A stretch of DNA of 64,000 nt from Mesorhizobium sp. SARCC-RB16n (lineage in GTDB: Bacteria > Pseudomonadota > Alphaproteobacteria > Rhizobiales > Rhizobiaceae): positions 271,966 to 335,965 of the forward strand of contig NZ_ML703264.1 in the NCBI RefSeq assembly GCF_008520305.1. The letters run 5' to 3'. Every line of letters starts with the position of its first letter. Positions within the stretch are counted from its first letter, which is position 1. Positions 47,753-57,364 of the stretch are shown piece by piece. The notes under the pieces were generated by a model. It did not search any database. It was not told the origin of the DNA and saw nothing but the letters and a program-made list of their open reading frames with translations. Both the position numbers and the translations under genes were made by a program.

Positions 47753-48994
47753 ATGGCGCGTGCTTTCCTCTTTGTCCTGGATTCCTTCGGCATCGGCGGC
47801 GCGGCCGACGCCGAAAGCTATGGCGACGCCGGCGCCAACACGCTGGCGCACATCGCCGAAGCTTGCGCGGAAGGGCGCGCGGATCGCGAAGGGCTTCGTC
47901 AAGGACCATTGTTCGTCCCCCATATGGCATCGCTGGGACTTGGCAAGGCGGCCGAGACGGCGACAGGACTTGGTTTTACGCATTTCGGAACGGACCTGCT
48001 CGCCAATGCCTTCCATGGCGCGGCGCAGGAGATTTCGACCGGCAAGGACACGCCCTCCGGCCACTGGGAGATCGCAGGCCTGCCGGTGCGCTTCGACTGG
48101 GGCTATTTCCCGGACACGGTTCCCGCCTTTCCGGCCGACCTGACCGAGGCGATCATCCGCGAGGGCAAGGTTCCCGGCATCCTCGGCAATTGCCATGCGC
48201 CAGGCACCGAGATCATCGAGCGGTTCGGCGAGGAACATATCCGCACCGGCAAGCCGATTTGCTACACGTCGGTCGATTCCGTCCTGCAGATCGCCGCGCA
48301 TGAGATCCATTTCGGCCTGGAGCGGCTCTATGAGTTCTGCCAGGTGGTGCGCCGGCTGGTCGACCCGCTGAGGATCGGACGGGTGATCGCGCGTCCGTTC
48401 GTCGGCGAGACATCAGCCGCCTTCGAGCGGACCTACAACCGCCGCGACTACGCCGTGCCCCCACCCGAGCCGACATTGCTCGACCGGCTGACTGCGCGTG
48501 GCAGCCGCGTCATTGCCGTTGGCAAGATCGGCGACATCTTCGCCCATCGAGGGATTTCGCAAGTCCGCAAGGCGGCGGGCAACATGGCCATGTTCGACCA
48601 GGCGCTGGTCGCGATGGACGAGGCCACCGACGGCGACCTCGTCTTCGCCAATTTCGTCGATTTCGACACCGAATTCGGTCATCGCCGCGATGTCGCCGGC
48701 TATGCCGCCGCGCTGGAGGCCTTCGACCGGAGGCTTCCGGAGGCATTTGCGAAGCTGAAGCGGGGCGACCTTCTCATCATGACTGCAGATCACGGCAACG
48801 ATCCGACCTGGCGCGGCACCGATCATACGCGTGAACGCATTCCGGTCATCGGCACTGGACCTGGTCTCAAGGGCGGCGACATAGGGTTGAGGGCGACATT
48901 CGCCGATATCGGCGAGACGGTTGCCGAACATCTCGCGCTGGCGCGCGGCCGCAACGGCATATCCTTCCATGCCTCGATTGGCGGCCATGCCTGA
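47753..48994 (+). CDS. deoB: phosphopentomutase
   Basis: This 413-residue enzyme interconverts ribose-1- and ribose-5-phosphate (and the deoxy forms) in nucleoside salvage. It belongs to the alkaline phosphatase superfamily: [20 protein letters not shown] at the start, the DTPSGHWEI segment with the phosphate-accepting Thr, and [20 protein letters not shown] near the end hold the metals. ATG 47753 starts the family-conserved region; upstream frame lies in repeats. The stop overlaps the mutM start by 8 bases. Confidence 0.95.
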   Translation: MARAFLFVLDSFGIGGAADAESYGDAGANTLAHIAEACAEGRADREGLRQGPLFVPHMASLGLGKAAETATGLGFTHFGTDLLANAFHGAAQEISTGKDTPSGHWEIAGLPVRFDWGYFPDTVPAFPADLTEAIIREGKVPGILGNCHAPGTEIIERFGEEHIRTGKPICYTSVDSVLQIAAHEIHFGLERLYEFCQVVRRLVDPLRIGRVIARPFVGETSAAFERTYNRRDYAVPPPEPTLLDRLTARGSRVIAVGKIGDIFAHRGISQVRKAAGNMAMFDQALVAMDEATDGDLVFANFVDFDTEFGHRRDVAGYAAALEAFDRRLPEAFAKLKRGDLLIMTADHGNDPTWRGTDHTRERIPVIGTGPGLKGGDIGLRATFADIGETVAEHLALARGRNGISFHASIGGHA

Positions 48995-49877
48995 ATTACC
49001 CGAAGTCGAAACGGTCCGGCGCGGTCTGCAGCCGATCCTGGAAGGTGCCCATCTGGCCAAGGTCGAGATGAGACGGCCCGACCTGCGGTTCCCCTTCCCC
49101 GAACGGTTTTCGGAGCGGCTGACCGGCGCGACGATCACGGCGCTTGGGCGGCGGGCCAAATACCTGACTATGCATATGCAGGGCGGTCCGGTGCTGATCT
49201 GTCATCTCGGCATGTCCGGCTCTTTTCGCATCGAGACCGGCGACGACGGCGAGACACCGGGCGTGTTCCACCATGAACGCTCGAAGAGCGCGGCGCACGA
49301 TCATGTCGTGTTCCATGTCGTTTCCGCAGCCGGCGGGCGGTCACGTGTGATCTTCAACGACCCGCGCCGCTTCGGTTTCATGCTGTTTGCGCAAGAGCCG
49401 CCGGAGACACATCCGATGCTTGCCGGGCTGGGCGTCGAACCCACCGGCAATGCGCTGGACGGCGTTCTGCTTGCCTCGTTGCTGAAAGGCCGCAGATCGC
49501 CGCTCAAAGCAGCGCTTCTCGACCAGAGGCTGATCGCCGGCCTAGGCAATATATATGTCTCGGAGGCTCTCTGGCGCGCCGGCCTGTCACCACTGCGCGA
49601 GGCGGGCACCATCGCCAGGCCAGGCAAGAAGGCCAGGGAGCAAAGCGAACGCCTCGCCGAGGCGATCCGCTCGGTCATATCAGATGCCATCGCGGCCGGC
49701 GGGTCTTCGCTGCGCGACTATATGCATACCGATGGATCGCTGGGTTATTTCCAGCATTCGTTCGCCGTGTACGACCGCGAGGGCGAGCCTTGCCCGAAGC
49801 CCGGCTGCGGCGGCCATGTCGAACGTATCATGCAGAGCGGGCGCTCGACCTTCTATTGCCGGACGTGTCAGACGTGA
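48987..49877 (+). CDS. mutM: formamidopyrimidine-DNA glycosylase
   Basis: This 296-residue repair enzyme removes 8-oxoguanine and formamidopyrimidines from DNA. The N-terminus [14 protein letters not shown] provides catalytic Pro2 and Glu3, and GRRAKYL the beta-hairpin Lys. The C-terminal zinc finger has CPKPGCGG and YCRTCQT. It overlaps deoB by 8 bases and is followed by the enoyl-CoA hydratase after 33 bases. Confidence 0.96.
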   Translation: MPELPEVETVRRGLQPILEGAHLAKVEMRRPDLRFPFPERFSERLTGATITALGRRAKYLTMHMQGGPVLICHLGMSGSFRIETGDDGETPGVFHHERSKSAAHDHVVFHVVSAAGGRSRVIFNDPRRFGFMLFAQEPPETHPMLAGLGVEPTGNALDGVLLASLLKGRRSPLKAALLDQRLIAGLGNIYVSEALWRAGLSPLREAGTIARPGKKAREQSERLAEAIRSVISDAIAAGGSSLRDYMHTDGSLGYFQHSFAVYDREGEPCPKPGCGGHVERIMQSGRSTFYCRTCQT

Positions 49878-49910
49878 GCTAGACCGGTGCCGAGCAAGGA
49901 GGAACAGCCA

Positions 49911-50684
49911 ATGGCCTATGAGACGATCATCACCGAGACGCGCGGCAAGGTCGGGCTGATCACGCTGAACCGGCCAAAGGCGCTCAACGCGTTGAATTCC
50001 CAGATTCTGGCTGAACTCGTCGCAGCCGTGAACGTTTTTTGCGCCGATCCAGGCATCGGCGCCATGGTTGTTACCGGTTCCGACAAGGCCTTTGCCGCCG
50101 GTGCCGACATCAAGGAAATGCAGGCAATCTCCTATGCGGATGCCTACAGCCAAGACTTCTTCGTTGGCTGGGAAGAGTTCACGCGGGCGCGAAAGCCGAT
50201 CATTGCGGCGGTGGCCGGTTATGCGCTCGGTGGCGGGTGCGAACTGGCAATGATGTGCGATTTCATCATTGCCGCCGACACGGCCAAATTCGGCCAGCCG
50301 GAGATCACGCTCGGTGTCATTCCCGGCATGGGCGGGTCGCAACGCCTGACACGGTTCGTCGGCAAATCGAAAGCGATGGACATGTGCCTGACCGGACGGA
50401 TGATGGATGCCGCGGAGGCCGAACGTTCGGGCCTCGTGTCGCGCGTCGTTCCGGCCGGCGAGTTGGTCGAGGAGGCCGTCAAGGCGGCGGCCAAAATCGC
50501 CGATTTCTCGCTGCCGTCGGTGATGATGGCCAAGGAAGCGGTCAACCGCGCCTATGAGACGACGCTTGCCGAGGGATTGCGCTTCGAACGCCGCCTGTTC
50601 CATTCGCTTTTCGCGCTCGAAGACCAGAAGGAAGGCATGGCGGCGTTCGCCGAAAAACGGAAGCCGAATTTCACCAACCGGTAG
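49911..50684 (+). CDS. enoyl-CoA hydratase
   Basis: This 257-residue crotonase hydrates 2-trans-enoyl-CoA. The oxyanion-hole segment is [12 protein letters not shown]. The two catalytic glutamates lie in [13 protein letters not shown] and [22 protein letters not shown] 49911 follows a strong AAGGAGG. Its position between mutM and rpsT is conserved across Rhizobiales. It is a separate enzyme from the operon at 7.4-9.6 kb. Confidence 0.94.
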   Translation: MAYETIITETRGKVGLITLNRPKALNALNSQILAELVAAVNVFCADPGIGAMVVTGSDKAFAAGADIKEMQAISYADAYSQDFFVGWEEFTRARKPIIAAVAGYALGGGCELAMMCDFIIAADTAKFGQPEITLGVIPGMGGSQRLTRFVGKSKAMDMCLTGRMMDAAEAERSGLVSRVVPAGELVEEAVKAAAKIADFSLPSVMMAKEAVNRAYETTLAEGLRFERRLFHSLFALEDQKEGMAAFAEKRKPNFTNR

Positions 50685-50742
50685 GGCATTGCGGGCCAGT
50701 GACCGAAACCGTGGTATCGGCCAAAAAGAACATCAAGCGGCG

Positions 50743-50771
50743 TTGACGCGCCGGAAAAGCTGAACTATAAG
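50743..50771 (+). promoter_or_regulatory. sigma-70 promoter of rpsT
   Basis: TTGACG at 50743-50748 and TATAAG at 50766-50771 are separated by exactly 17 bases. They lie about 90 bases upstream of the rpsT ATG. This is the best promoter match in the window. Confidence 0.75.
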
Positions 50772-50863
50772 CCGCACCAACCGAGGCGGCCCCGTGGCTG
50801 CCCGTTTGTTTTTTGCGCCCTGCGGCACGCCGCATGCGCCGACCAGATCAGAAGAGAGGCATC

Positions 50864-51130
50864 ATGGCCAACACATCCTCGGCCAAAAAGGCAACGCGCA
50901 AGATCGTCCGCCGCGCAGCGATCAACAAGAACCGCCGCTCGCGCGTCCGCACCTACGTCCGCCAGGTCGAGGAGGCACTCGCCTCGGGCGACAAGGCGGC
51001 TGCACAGGCCGCCTTTAAGGCAGCCGAGCCGGAATTGATGCGCGCCGCGACCAAGGGCGTGATCCACAAGAACACGGCATCGCGCAAGGTGTCGCGTCTC
51101 GCCCAGCGCCTCAAGGTGCTGTCGGCCTGA
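50864..51130 (+). CDS. rpsT: 30S ribosomal protein S20
   Basis: This 88-residue, highly basic protein binds 16S rRNA in the small subunit. It starts [20 protein letters not shown] and ends with [19 protein letters not shown] lies upstream of ATG 50864. A terminator follows at 51158. Confidence 0.97.
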   Translation: MANTSSAKKATRKIVRRAAINKNRRSRVRTYVRQVEEALASGDKAAAQAAFKAAEPELMRAATKGVIHKNTASRKVSRLAQRLKVLSA

Positions 51131-51157
51131 ACCGCCTTCTCAGGACAATCTTCTTCG

Positions 51158-51184
51158 AACCCGGCCGATCGCGCCGGGTTTTTT
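51158..51184 (+). terminator. rho-independent terminator after rpsT
   Basis: An 8-base stem (AACCCGGC at 51158-51165 with GCCGGGTT at 51173-51180), a 7-base loop and a T-run lie 28 bases after the rpsT stop. Confidence 0.88.
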
Positions 51185-51363
51185 CGTTTGCCGGCAAGTA
51201 CTTAAAAAGAATAGCCGCAAACAGCTGCAAATGCAGAGTCCAGTGTTCGAAATGCTTTGCCGGCACATACATGCCCGCCGATGACCGGCACGCTTGAAAA
51301 GCGTCGCCCAAAAAAACTTCGCCCCGCAGAAATAGCCGATGTTTTTCAAATAGTTAACGATGG

Positions 51364-51383
51364 TCGTCCACAGCTTGTCCACA
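51364..51383 (+). promoter_or_regulatory. pair of DnaA-box-like sequences
   Basis: TCGTCCACA (51364-51372) and TTGTCCACA (51375-51383) lie in the same orientation, 11 bases apart. The second matches the DnaA box TTATCCACA in eight of nine positions. Confidence 0.5.
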
Positions 51384-51553
51384 ACGCGCCGAAGGGACGG
51401 GAGGACAACTGGCTGTCAAGCGAATTATTTCAGAAAATTTCGCGCCGGCCCGGCTTTTTCATATTCGTCGGAAAAGGGTTTGAATCACAATGGCTTTGTC
51501 AAAAGCTGCCGCCGCGGCATGGCGCTCCAACGCGCCCGAGGTAACCAGATTCC

Positions 51554-51590
51554 TTAAAAATCCGTTAGACGTGGCCTTGCCCTATCCACA
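51554..51590. promoter_or_regulatory. CtrA-like box and DnaA-box-like site upstream of dnaA
   Basis: TTAA-N7-TTAG at 51554-51568 is one mismatch from the CtrA consensus. CTATCCACA at 51582-51590 matches the DnaA box in eight of nine positions. A GANTC site (51548-51552) directly precedes them. Both elements are candidates; binding is inferred. Confidence 0.5.
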
Positions 51591-51982
51591 GCGATTTCGG
51601 TAATGTCGATCTATCGAAAGGGACGGGCCTCTGGCCCTTAACCCAGCCTGACGCGGCCAGCTTAAATTGGCGGGATTTGCGACGCGGATCAAGTCCGCGG
51701 ACGGGTATGGTTTGCTCTTTTTCGATACGGTAGGGGACTGGCGTAACTAGACATGGCAGGTAGGACGGCGCGCCGGCGCTCTTTCGCCGGACGGTGCTGT
51801 ATTGCCCTGACATACCCAACGCGGACTGGCTCCATGGGCCGGCACCGGTTCCCTTGGATGGTGGGCGACGTTCATTGCCGGCGGCGGCAATGGGCATCGT
51901 AGCGAAGACACGGTCGCTGGAAAAGGATGCAGGAGGCGCATCTCCGGCGAAAAACAGGTACAGAAAGGCAAGGAACTCGATC

Positions 51983-53527
51983 ATGCAGAGCGGCATCGAA
52001 AGGGAGCTTACGGGCGACCTCCCATTTCCTGGAACTTTGGTCGGAGCAAACGAGATGGCGGTCTCCAGCGACGCGGAACAGAAATTCGACCGGGTCAAGG
52101 CCCAGTTGAAGGCGCGCCTGGGCACCGAAGTCTATTCAAGCTGGTTCGGCCGCATGAAGGTCGCGGAAGCTTCCAAGGGCATTGTCCGCATCTCCGTGCC
52201 CACCGCGTTCCTGCGCTCGTGGATCAACGGCCACTATCACGATCTCATTTCCGAGCTGTGGAAGCACGAGGATCCCGAGCTTCTCAAGATCGAGATCGTC
52301 GTGCGCACCGCGACCCGTCAGGGGCGCAGCCAGCCCGAACCGGAATTGGCTCCGGCGCGCAAGATGACGCGGCAGACGCAGACGGCGCTGGCCGCCGGCA
52401 CCGTCAGCCCAGGCAGGGTGGAGCGGTCTCCCGTGCCGCGCCCGGGTGTGCCGGTCGAGAGCGAGTTCCGCCACAATGTGCTGGGATCACCGCTTGATCC
52501 ACGTTACACGTTCGGTTCCTTCATCGAAGGGCCCTCGAACCGCGTGGCCTTCGCCGCCGCCAAGGCCGTGGCGGAATCTCAGTCGAGCGCGGTGCGCTTC
52601 AATCCGCTTTTCCTGCATGCCACCGTCGGGCTCGGCAAGACTCACCTCTTGCAGGCCATCGCCGCGGAATCGCTGAAGCAGAATCCGAAGTCACGCGTCG
52701 TCTATCTCACCGCCGAGTATTTCATGTGGCGCTTCGCCACCGCGATCCGCGATAACAACGCATTGACGCTCAAGGAGCAGCTGCGCGACATCGACCTGTT
52801 GATCATCGACGACATGCAGTTCCTGCAGGGTAAGTCGATCCAGCATGAATTCTGCCATTTGATCAACATGTTGCTCGACAGCGCCAAGCAGGTGGTCGTC
52901 GCCGCCGACCGGCCACCGTCGGAGTTGGAATCGCTCGAACCGCGGGTCCGCTCGCGCCTCAATGGCGGCGTCGCGCTCGAAATGTCGGCTCCCGATTTCG
53001 CCATGCGGCTCGGCATGCTCAAACTGCGCCTGGCCACAGCCAGGATCGACGATGCATCGCTCGACATTTCCGAAGAGATCCTCAACCACGTTGCCCGCAC
53101 CGTGACCGGCAGCGGACGCGAACTGGAAGGCGCCTTCAACCAGCTCCTGTTTCGCCAGTCGTTCGAACCGCAGATCACCATCGACCGCATCGACGAGATT
53201 CTCGGCCACATCTATCGCACAGGCGAACCGAAGCGGGTCCGCATCGAGGACATCCAGCGCATCGTGGCGCGCCACTACAACGTCTCGAAGACGGAACTTT
53301 TGTCCAACCGGCGCACGCGCACCATCGTCAAGCCGCGGCAGGTCGCCATGTACCTGTCGAAGGTGATGACGCCGCGCTCGCTGCCGGAAATCGGACGGCG
53401 CTTCGGCGGCCGCGACCACACGACGGTGCTGCACGCCGTGCGCAAGATCGAGGACCTTTCCGGCAATGACAACACGCTGGCGCAGGAACTGGAATTGCTG
53501 AGAAGGCTGATCAACGACCAGGCCTGA
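51983..53527 (+). CDS. dnaA: chromosomal replication initiator DnaA
   Basis: This 514-residue AAA+ protein opens the replication origin. Domain I is near the N-terminus ([20 protein letters not shown]). Walker A is [13 protein letters not shown] near residue 215, and Walker B is [12 protein letters not shown]. The C-terminal DNA-binding helix-turn-helix is [23 protein letters not shown] 51983 is chosen with AAGGA 8 bases upstream; the frame extends upstream without support. It is slightly longer than E. coli DnaA. Confidence 0.95.
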   Translation: MQSGIERELTGDLPFPGTLVGANEMAVSSDAEQKFDRVKAQLKARLGTEVYSSWFGRMKVAEASKGIVRISVPTAFLRSWINGHYHDLISELWKHEDPELLKIEIVVRTATRQGRSQPEPELAPARKMTRQTQTALAAGTVSPGRVERSPVPRPGVPVESEFRHNVLGSPLDPRYTFGSFIEGPSNRVAFAAAKAVAESQSSAVRFNPLFLHATVGLGKTHLLQAIAAESLKQNPKSRVVYLTAEYFMWRFATAIRDNNALTLKEQLRDIDLLIIDDMQFLQGKSIQHEFCHLINMLLDSAKQVVVAADRPPSELESLEPRVRSRLNGGVALEMSAPDFAMRLGMLKLRLATARIDDASLDISEEILNHVARTVTGSGRELEGAFNQLLFRQSFEPQITIDRIDEILGHIYRTGEPKRVRIEDIQRIVARHYNVSKTELLSNRRTRTIVKPRQVAMYLSKVMTPRSLPEIGRRFGGRDHTTVLHAVRKIEDLSGNDNTLAQELELLRRLINDQA

Positions 53528-53563
53528 CGGCCAGAAACGGGCCGCTTGCAGAGTTGGCCAGCT

Positions 53564-53611
53564 TTATCCCCAGAAAGCCCGCGTAACCGGCCCGAACCGG
53601 TGGCGCGGGCT
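53564..53611. other. nested hairpin with adjacent DnaA-box-like sequence after dnaA
   Basis: Outer arms AGCCCGCG (53576-53583) and CGCGGGCT (53604-53611) enclose inner arms ACCGG (53586-53590) and CCGGT (53597-53601). There is no T-run after it, so a classical terminator is not supported, although it may still slow RNA polymerase. TTATCCCCA (53564-53572), one base from a DnaA box, lies immediately upstream. Confidence 0.5.
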
Positions 53612-53726
53612 TGCGTTCACTGGTTTTTTCCTGTCAGTTTGCGTAGATTCTGAAGCCTGTTCAGACCTTTCGCGGGGCGCCGCAAGCCGGAGACCCGTTC
53701 ATTCATTCAAGCGAGCCTGTTTCGTC

Positions 53727-54845
53727 ATGCGTGTTATCCTGGAACGGTCAAATCTCCTGAAGTCGCTCAACCACGTCCACCGCGTGGTCGAACGGCGCAA
53801 CACCATACCGATCCTATCCAACGTGCTGCTCAGCGCCGAGGGCGCCAGCCTCGAAATGAAGGCCACCGACCTCGACCTGGAGGTGACGGAAGCGACGCCC
53901 GCCAAGGTCGAGCGCGGCGGCGCGACGACCGTCCCCGCGCACTTGCTCTACGATATCGTGCGCAAGCTTTCCGACGGCGCCGAGGTGATGCTGAAGACGG
54001 ATGAGGACGGCAACGCCATGACGGTGACGTCGGGCCGCTCCAGCTTCCGCCTGCAGTGCCTGCCGCAATCCGACTTTCCCGAGCTTTCGGCCGGATCCTT
54101 TTCGCATATCTTCCGTCTCGACTCGGTGGCGCTGAAGGGTCTGATCGAGAAGACGCAGTTCGCCATCTCCACCGAGGAGACGCGCTATTATCTCAACGGC
54201 ATCTACCTGCACACGCATGAAGTCGGCGGCAAGCTGAAGCTGCGCTCGGTGGCAACCGACGGCCATCGCCTGGCGCGCGCCGAGATCGACGCACCGGCTG
54301 GCTCCGAAGGCATGCCTGGCATCATCATCCCGCGCAAGACGGTGAGCGAACTGCAGAAGCTGGTCGACGATCCTGATGTCGCTGTGACCACCGAACTGTC
54401 CGACACCAAGATCCGCTTCACCATCGGCAGCGTCGTCCTGACCTCGAAGCTGATCGACGGCACCTTTCCGGACTATCAGCGGGTCATTCCGACCGGCAAC
54501 GACAAGAAGCTGATCCTCGACCGCCAGAGCTTCGCCGCCGCGGTCGACCGTGTCTCGACCATCTCTTCCGAACGCGGCCGCGCGGTGAAGCTCTCGATCA
54601 GCGAAGGCCAGGTGACGCTCGCCGTCAACAATCCGGATTCGGGCAGCGCCACGGAAGAACTGGCGGCAGACTATTCGGCCGACCCGATCGAGATTGGCTT
54701 CAACGCCAAATACCTGCTCGATGTCGCGGCGCAACTGACCGGAACGGAAGCCAAATTCATGCTGGCCGATGCCGGTTCGCCGACGCTGATCCACGACATG
54801 GCCGATGAGACCGCGCTTTACGTGCTGATGCCGATGCGGGTATAG
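53727..54845 (+). CDS. dnaN: DNA polymerase III subunit beta (sliding clamp)
   Basis: This 372-residue protein forms the ring that holds polymerase III on DNA. It has three clamp domains; MRVILERSNLLKSLNHVHRV opens the first and DETALYVLMPMRV ends the last, as in the family. The gap after dnaA is 199 bases, and recF follows after 62 bases. Start and length match the family. Confidence 0.96.
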   Translation: MRVILERSNLLKSLNHVHRVVERRNTIPILSNVLLSAEGASLEMKATDLDLEVTEATPAKVERGGATTVPAHLLYDIVRKLSDGAEVMLKTDEDGNAMTVTSGRSSFRLQCLPQSDFPELSAGSFSHIFRLDSVALKGLIEKTQFAISTEETRYYLNGIYLHTHEVGGKLKLRSVATDGHRLARAEIDAPAGSEGMPGIIIPRKTVSELQKLVDDPDVAVTTELSDTKIRFTIGSVVLTSKLIDGTFPDYQRVIPTGNDKKLILDRQSFAAAVDRVSTISSERGRAVKLSISEGQVTLAVNNPDSGSATEELAADYSADPIEIGFNAKYLLDVAAQLTGTEAKFMLADAGSPTLIHDMADETALYVLMPMRV

Positions 54846-54907
54846 CGGCGCGGCGTCGCCTGGCAGCTAGCGTTGCAGTTGCGGTGACTTCTACAGGCGG
54901 ATAGCGG

Positions 54908-56047
54908 TTGCCGGCACAAACCCACATAAGTAAGCTTACGCTTACTAATTTTCGCAATTACGCAACCCTGGCGATAGATGTTGCTCCGGGCGCGGTGGTC
55001 TTTTCCGGCGACAATGGTGCCGGCAAGACCAATCTCCTCGAAGCGATCTCCTTTTTGACGCCGGGGCGCGGCTTGCGTCGCGCGCCTTACGGGGATGTGG
55101 CACGTGAGGGCGGCGATGGCGGTTTCGCCCTGCATGCCCGGCTCGACGGACCTGACGGCGAGGTCGAGATCGGTACGGGCATTCCCGGGGGCGACTCTGC
55201 GGAAAGCGGCAGGCGGGTGCGTATAAACGGAGCCGCTGCGCGGACCGAGGACATGCTGGAATGGCTGCGGGTCGTGTGGCTGACACCGGCGATGGATTCG
55301 CTGTTCACCGGACCGGCCGCGGATCGCCGGCGCTTTCTCGACCGGCTGGTGCTGGCGATCGATCCCGGACATGGCCAGCGTGCGCTCGACTACGAGAAGG
55401 CGATGCGTGGCCGTAACCGTCTGCTGACGGAAGGCTCACGCGATGCCGGCTGGTTCGAGGCGATAGAGACGCAGATGGCGGAGACCGGCGTGGCGATCGC
55501 GGCGGCGCGCGCCGAAATGGTGCGGCTGCTGGCCGCCATGATCGGCAGGCTGCCCGACACCGGACCGTTTCCGCAGGCCGATATCGGCCTTTCGGGTGAC
55601 CTGGAGGCCGAGATTGCCGGCGCGCCGGCGGTCGATGTCGAGGAGCGGTTCCGGCGGGCACTTGCAGATGGCCGAGACCGTGACCGTGCCGCCGGACGCA
55701 CCCTCGAAGGCCCGCACCGTTCAGACCTCGTGGTCCGGCACCGGCCCAAGGCAATGCCGGCCGAACTCTGCTCGACCGGCGAACAGAAGGCACTGCTGGT
55801 CGGCATCGTGCTGTCGCATGCCCGTCTGACCGGCGAAATGTCCGGCCTGACGCCGATCCTGCTGCTCGACGAGATCGCGGCGCACCTCGATGGCGGCCGG
55901 CGCGCGGCACTGTTCTCGATCCTGGAGGAACTGAACTGCCAGGCTTTCATGACGGGAACCGATGCGGCGCTGTTTTCCAGCCTGCATGGCCGCGCGCAGT
56001 TCCTGACGGTCGACCACGGCACGGTTGGGCCAACCGAAGACCCCTGA
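54908..56047 (+). CDS. recF: DNA replication/repair protein RecF
   Basis: This 379-residue SMC-like ATPase acts in gap repair by RecFOR. Walker A is FSGDNGAGKTNLLEAI, and Walker B is TPILLLDEIAAHLDGGRR near the C-terminus. The start appears to be TTG 54908 (MPAQTHISKLTLTNFRNY), with AGGCGG just upstream. No ATG lies close enough to keep the conserved N-terminus. Confidence 0.92.
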   Translation: MPAQTHISKLTLTNFRNYATLAIDVAPGAVVFSGDNGAGKTNLLEAISFLTPGRGLRRAPYGDVAREGGDGGFALHARLDGPDGEVEIGTGIPGGDSAESGRRVRINGAAARTEDMLEWLRVVWLTPAMDSLFTGPAADRRRFLDRLVLAIDPGHGQRALDYEKAMRGRNRLLTEGSRDAGWFEAIETQMAETGVAIAAARAEMVRLLAAMIGRLPDTGPFPQADIGLSGDLEAEIAGAPAVDVEERFRRALADGRDRDRAAGRTLEGPHRSDLVVRHRPKAMPAELCSTGEQKALLVGIVLSHARLTGEMSGLTPILLLDEIAAHLDGGRRAALFSILEELNCQAFMTGTDAALFSSLHGRAQFLTVDHGTVGPTEDP

Positions 56048-56067
56048 CAAGGTTTTTCGACCGCTAT

Positions 56068-56835
56068 ATGGTCCCTGACATGACCGCTGCCGCCCTCACC
56101 GCCGACGAGATCGAACGCTATGCTCGCCACATCGTGCTGCCGGAGATCGGCGGCGCGGGCCAGCAGAAGCTCAAGCAGGCGCGGGTCCTGGTGATCGGCG
56201 CCGGAGGACTCGGTGCGCCGGTGCTTGAGTATCTCGCCGCGGCCGGCGTCGGGACGCTCGGCGTGATCGACGACGACACCGTTTCGCTCTCCAACCTGCA
56301 ACGCCAGGTCATTCACGGCACTGATACGGTTGGCATGCTGAAGACCCAGAGCGCCGAGGCGGCGATCACCCGCATCAATCCCAACATATCAGTCGAGGCG
56401 CACACATTTCGGCTCAATGCCGAAAACGCCCCTGCTCTCGTCGCCCGCTACGACGTCGTCGTCGACGGGTCCGACAATTTCGAGACGCGTTATGTGGTGG
56501 CCGATGCCTGCGCGGCCGAAGGGAAGCCGCTGGTGCATGCGGCCGTCGGACGTTTCGATGGCTCGGTGACCGTGCTGAAGCCTTTCGAAAGCGGCAGCGA
56601 CGGCAAGCCAAACCCGAGCTATCGGGATCTGTTTCCCGAAGCCCCGCCGCCGGGCCTCGTGCCGTCCTGTGCCGAGGCCGGGGTGCTCGGCGCGCTGACC
56701 GGCGTCATCGGCACGCTGCAGGCAATGGAGGCGATCAAGCTGGTCACCGGCATAGGCGAGCCGCTGATCGGCCGGCTGCTGCTCTATGATGCGCTGGCCG
56801 CGCGCTTCGAGACGATCCGCTACAAGAGACGCTGA
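56068..56835 (+). CDS. moeB: MoeB/ThiF-family adenylyltransferase (zinc-less)
   Basis: This 255-residue E1-like protein activates the C-terminus of small ubiquitin-like sulfur carriers. The nucleotide motif is VLVIGAGGLGAPVLEYLAAA, followed by DDDTVSLSNLQRQVIHGTD with the catalytic Arg. Unlike E. coli MoeB it lacks both CxxC zinc pairs; only one Cys (PSCAEAG) remains in that region. Many alphaproteobacterial members are like this. Two starts are possible, ATG 56068 and ATG 56080. It could serve molybdopterin or thiamine synthesis; the partner is not in the window. Confidence 0.85.
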   Translation: MVPDMTAAALTADEIERYARHIVLPEIGGAGQQKLKQARVLVIGAGGLGAPVLEYLAAAGVGTLGVIDDDTVSLSNLQRQVIHGTDTVGMLKTQSAEAAITRINPNISVEAHTFRLNAENAPALVARYDVVVDGSDNFETRYVVADACAAEGKPLVHAAVGRFDGSVTVLKPFESGSDGKPNPSYRDLFPEAPPPGLVPSCAEAGVLGALTGVIGTLQAMEAIKLVTGIGEPLIGRLLLYDALAARFETIRYKRR

Positions 56836-56837
56836 TC

Positions 56838-57323
56838 TTGGAACGATCCCATGTTTCGATCACGCAGATCCCGGCCGATTTCGGCCGCTGGGGTGATGTG
56901 CTTGCCCTCATCACGCGTGCCTTCGCCTTCATGGACGGCATCATCGACCCGCCGTCGTCGGCTCACCTGCTCACAGTCGATGCGTTGCGCGCCAAGGCCC
57001 TGCGGGAGACGGGCTTTCTGGCACTCGACGGCGACACGATCGTCGGTTGCGTTTTTGCTCTCGAGGGAGCTGACGGTTTTTATGTCGGCAAGCTCGCCGT
57101 CGCCCCGGGCCGCCAGGGGCAAGGCATTGGCCGGCGGCTGGTGCAAGCGGCCGAAGATCTGGCCCGCAGCCGCGGCAAGGCCGCCATCGAACTCGAGACG
57201 AGGATCGAGCTCATCGCCAACCATGCAGCCTTTGTCCGGCTCGGCTTTCACGAAACCGAACGGACGGCGCATGACGGCTATGACAGGCCGACGTCCATCA
57301 CCATGCGCAAAACGATTTCGTAA
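56838..57323 (+). CDS. GNAT-family N-acetyltransferase
   Basis: This 161-residue protein has the GNAT acetyl-CoA signature VGKLAVAPGRQGQGIGRRLV at about residues 83-102 and the later FVRLGFHETERTAHDGY segment. The substrate is unknown. The start appears to be TTG 56838, two bases after the moeB stop, which implies translational coupling. The next ATG is 31 codons in and would lose the start of the fold. Confidence 0.82.
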   Translation: MERSHVSITQIPADFGRWGDVLALITRAFAFMDGIIDPPSSAHLLTVDALRAKALRETGFLALDGDTIVGCVFALEGADGFYVGKLAVAPGRQGQGIGRRLVQAAEDLARSRGKAAIELETRIELIANHAAFVRLGFHETERTAHDGYDRPTSITMRKTIS

Positions 57324-57364
57324 AGCTTCGCGTTACATTGAACGGCGAGCGGCGCCTGGAGGTT

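Larger units (their letters stand above)
51185..51982. other. dnaA upstream region, AT-rich, with cell-cycle control motifs
   Basis: This stretch of about 800 bases holds no convincing gene. It contains three DnaA-box-like sequences at 51364, 51375 and 51582, GANTC sites at 51482 and 51548, and a CtrA-like box at 51554-51568. It precedes dnaA but is not claimed as oriC, because the chromosomal origin in Rhizobiales usually lies elsewhere, near hemE. The dnaA promoter is probably downstream of 51550. Confidence 0.55.

Noticed and set aside
51185-51982. Chromosomal origin oriC upstream of dnaA.
   Set aside because: Three imperfect DnaA-like boxes are too few, and in Rhizobiales the origin is usually near hemE. 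It is reported as a dnaA control region instead.
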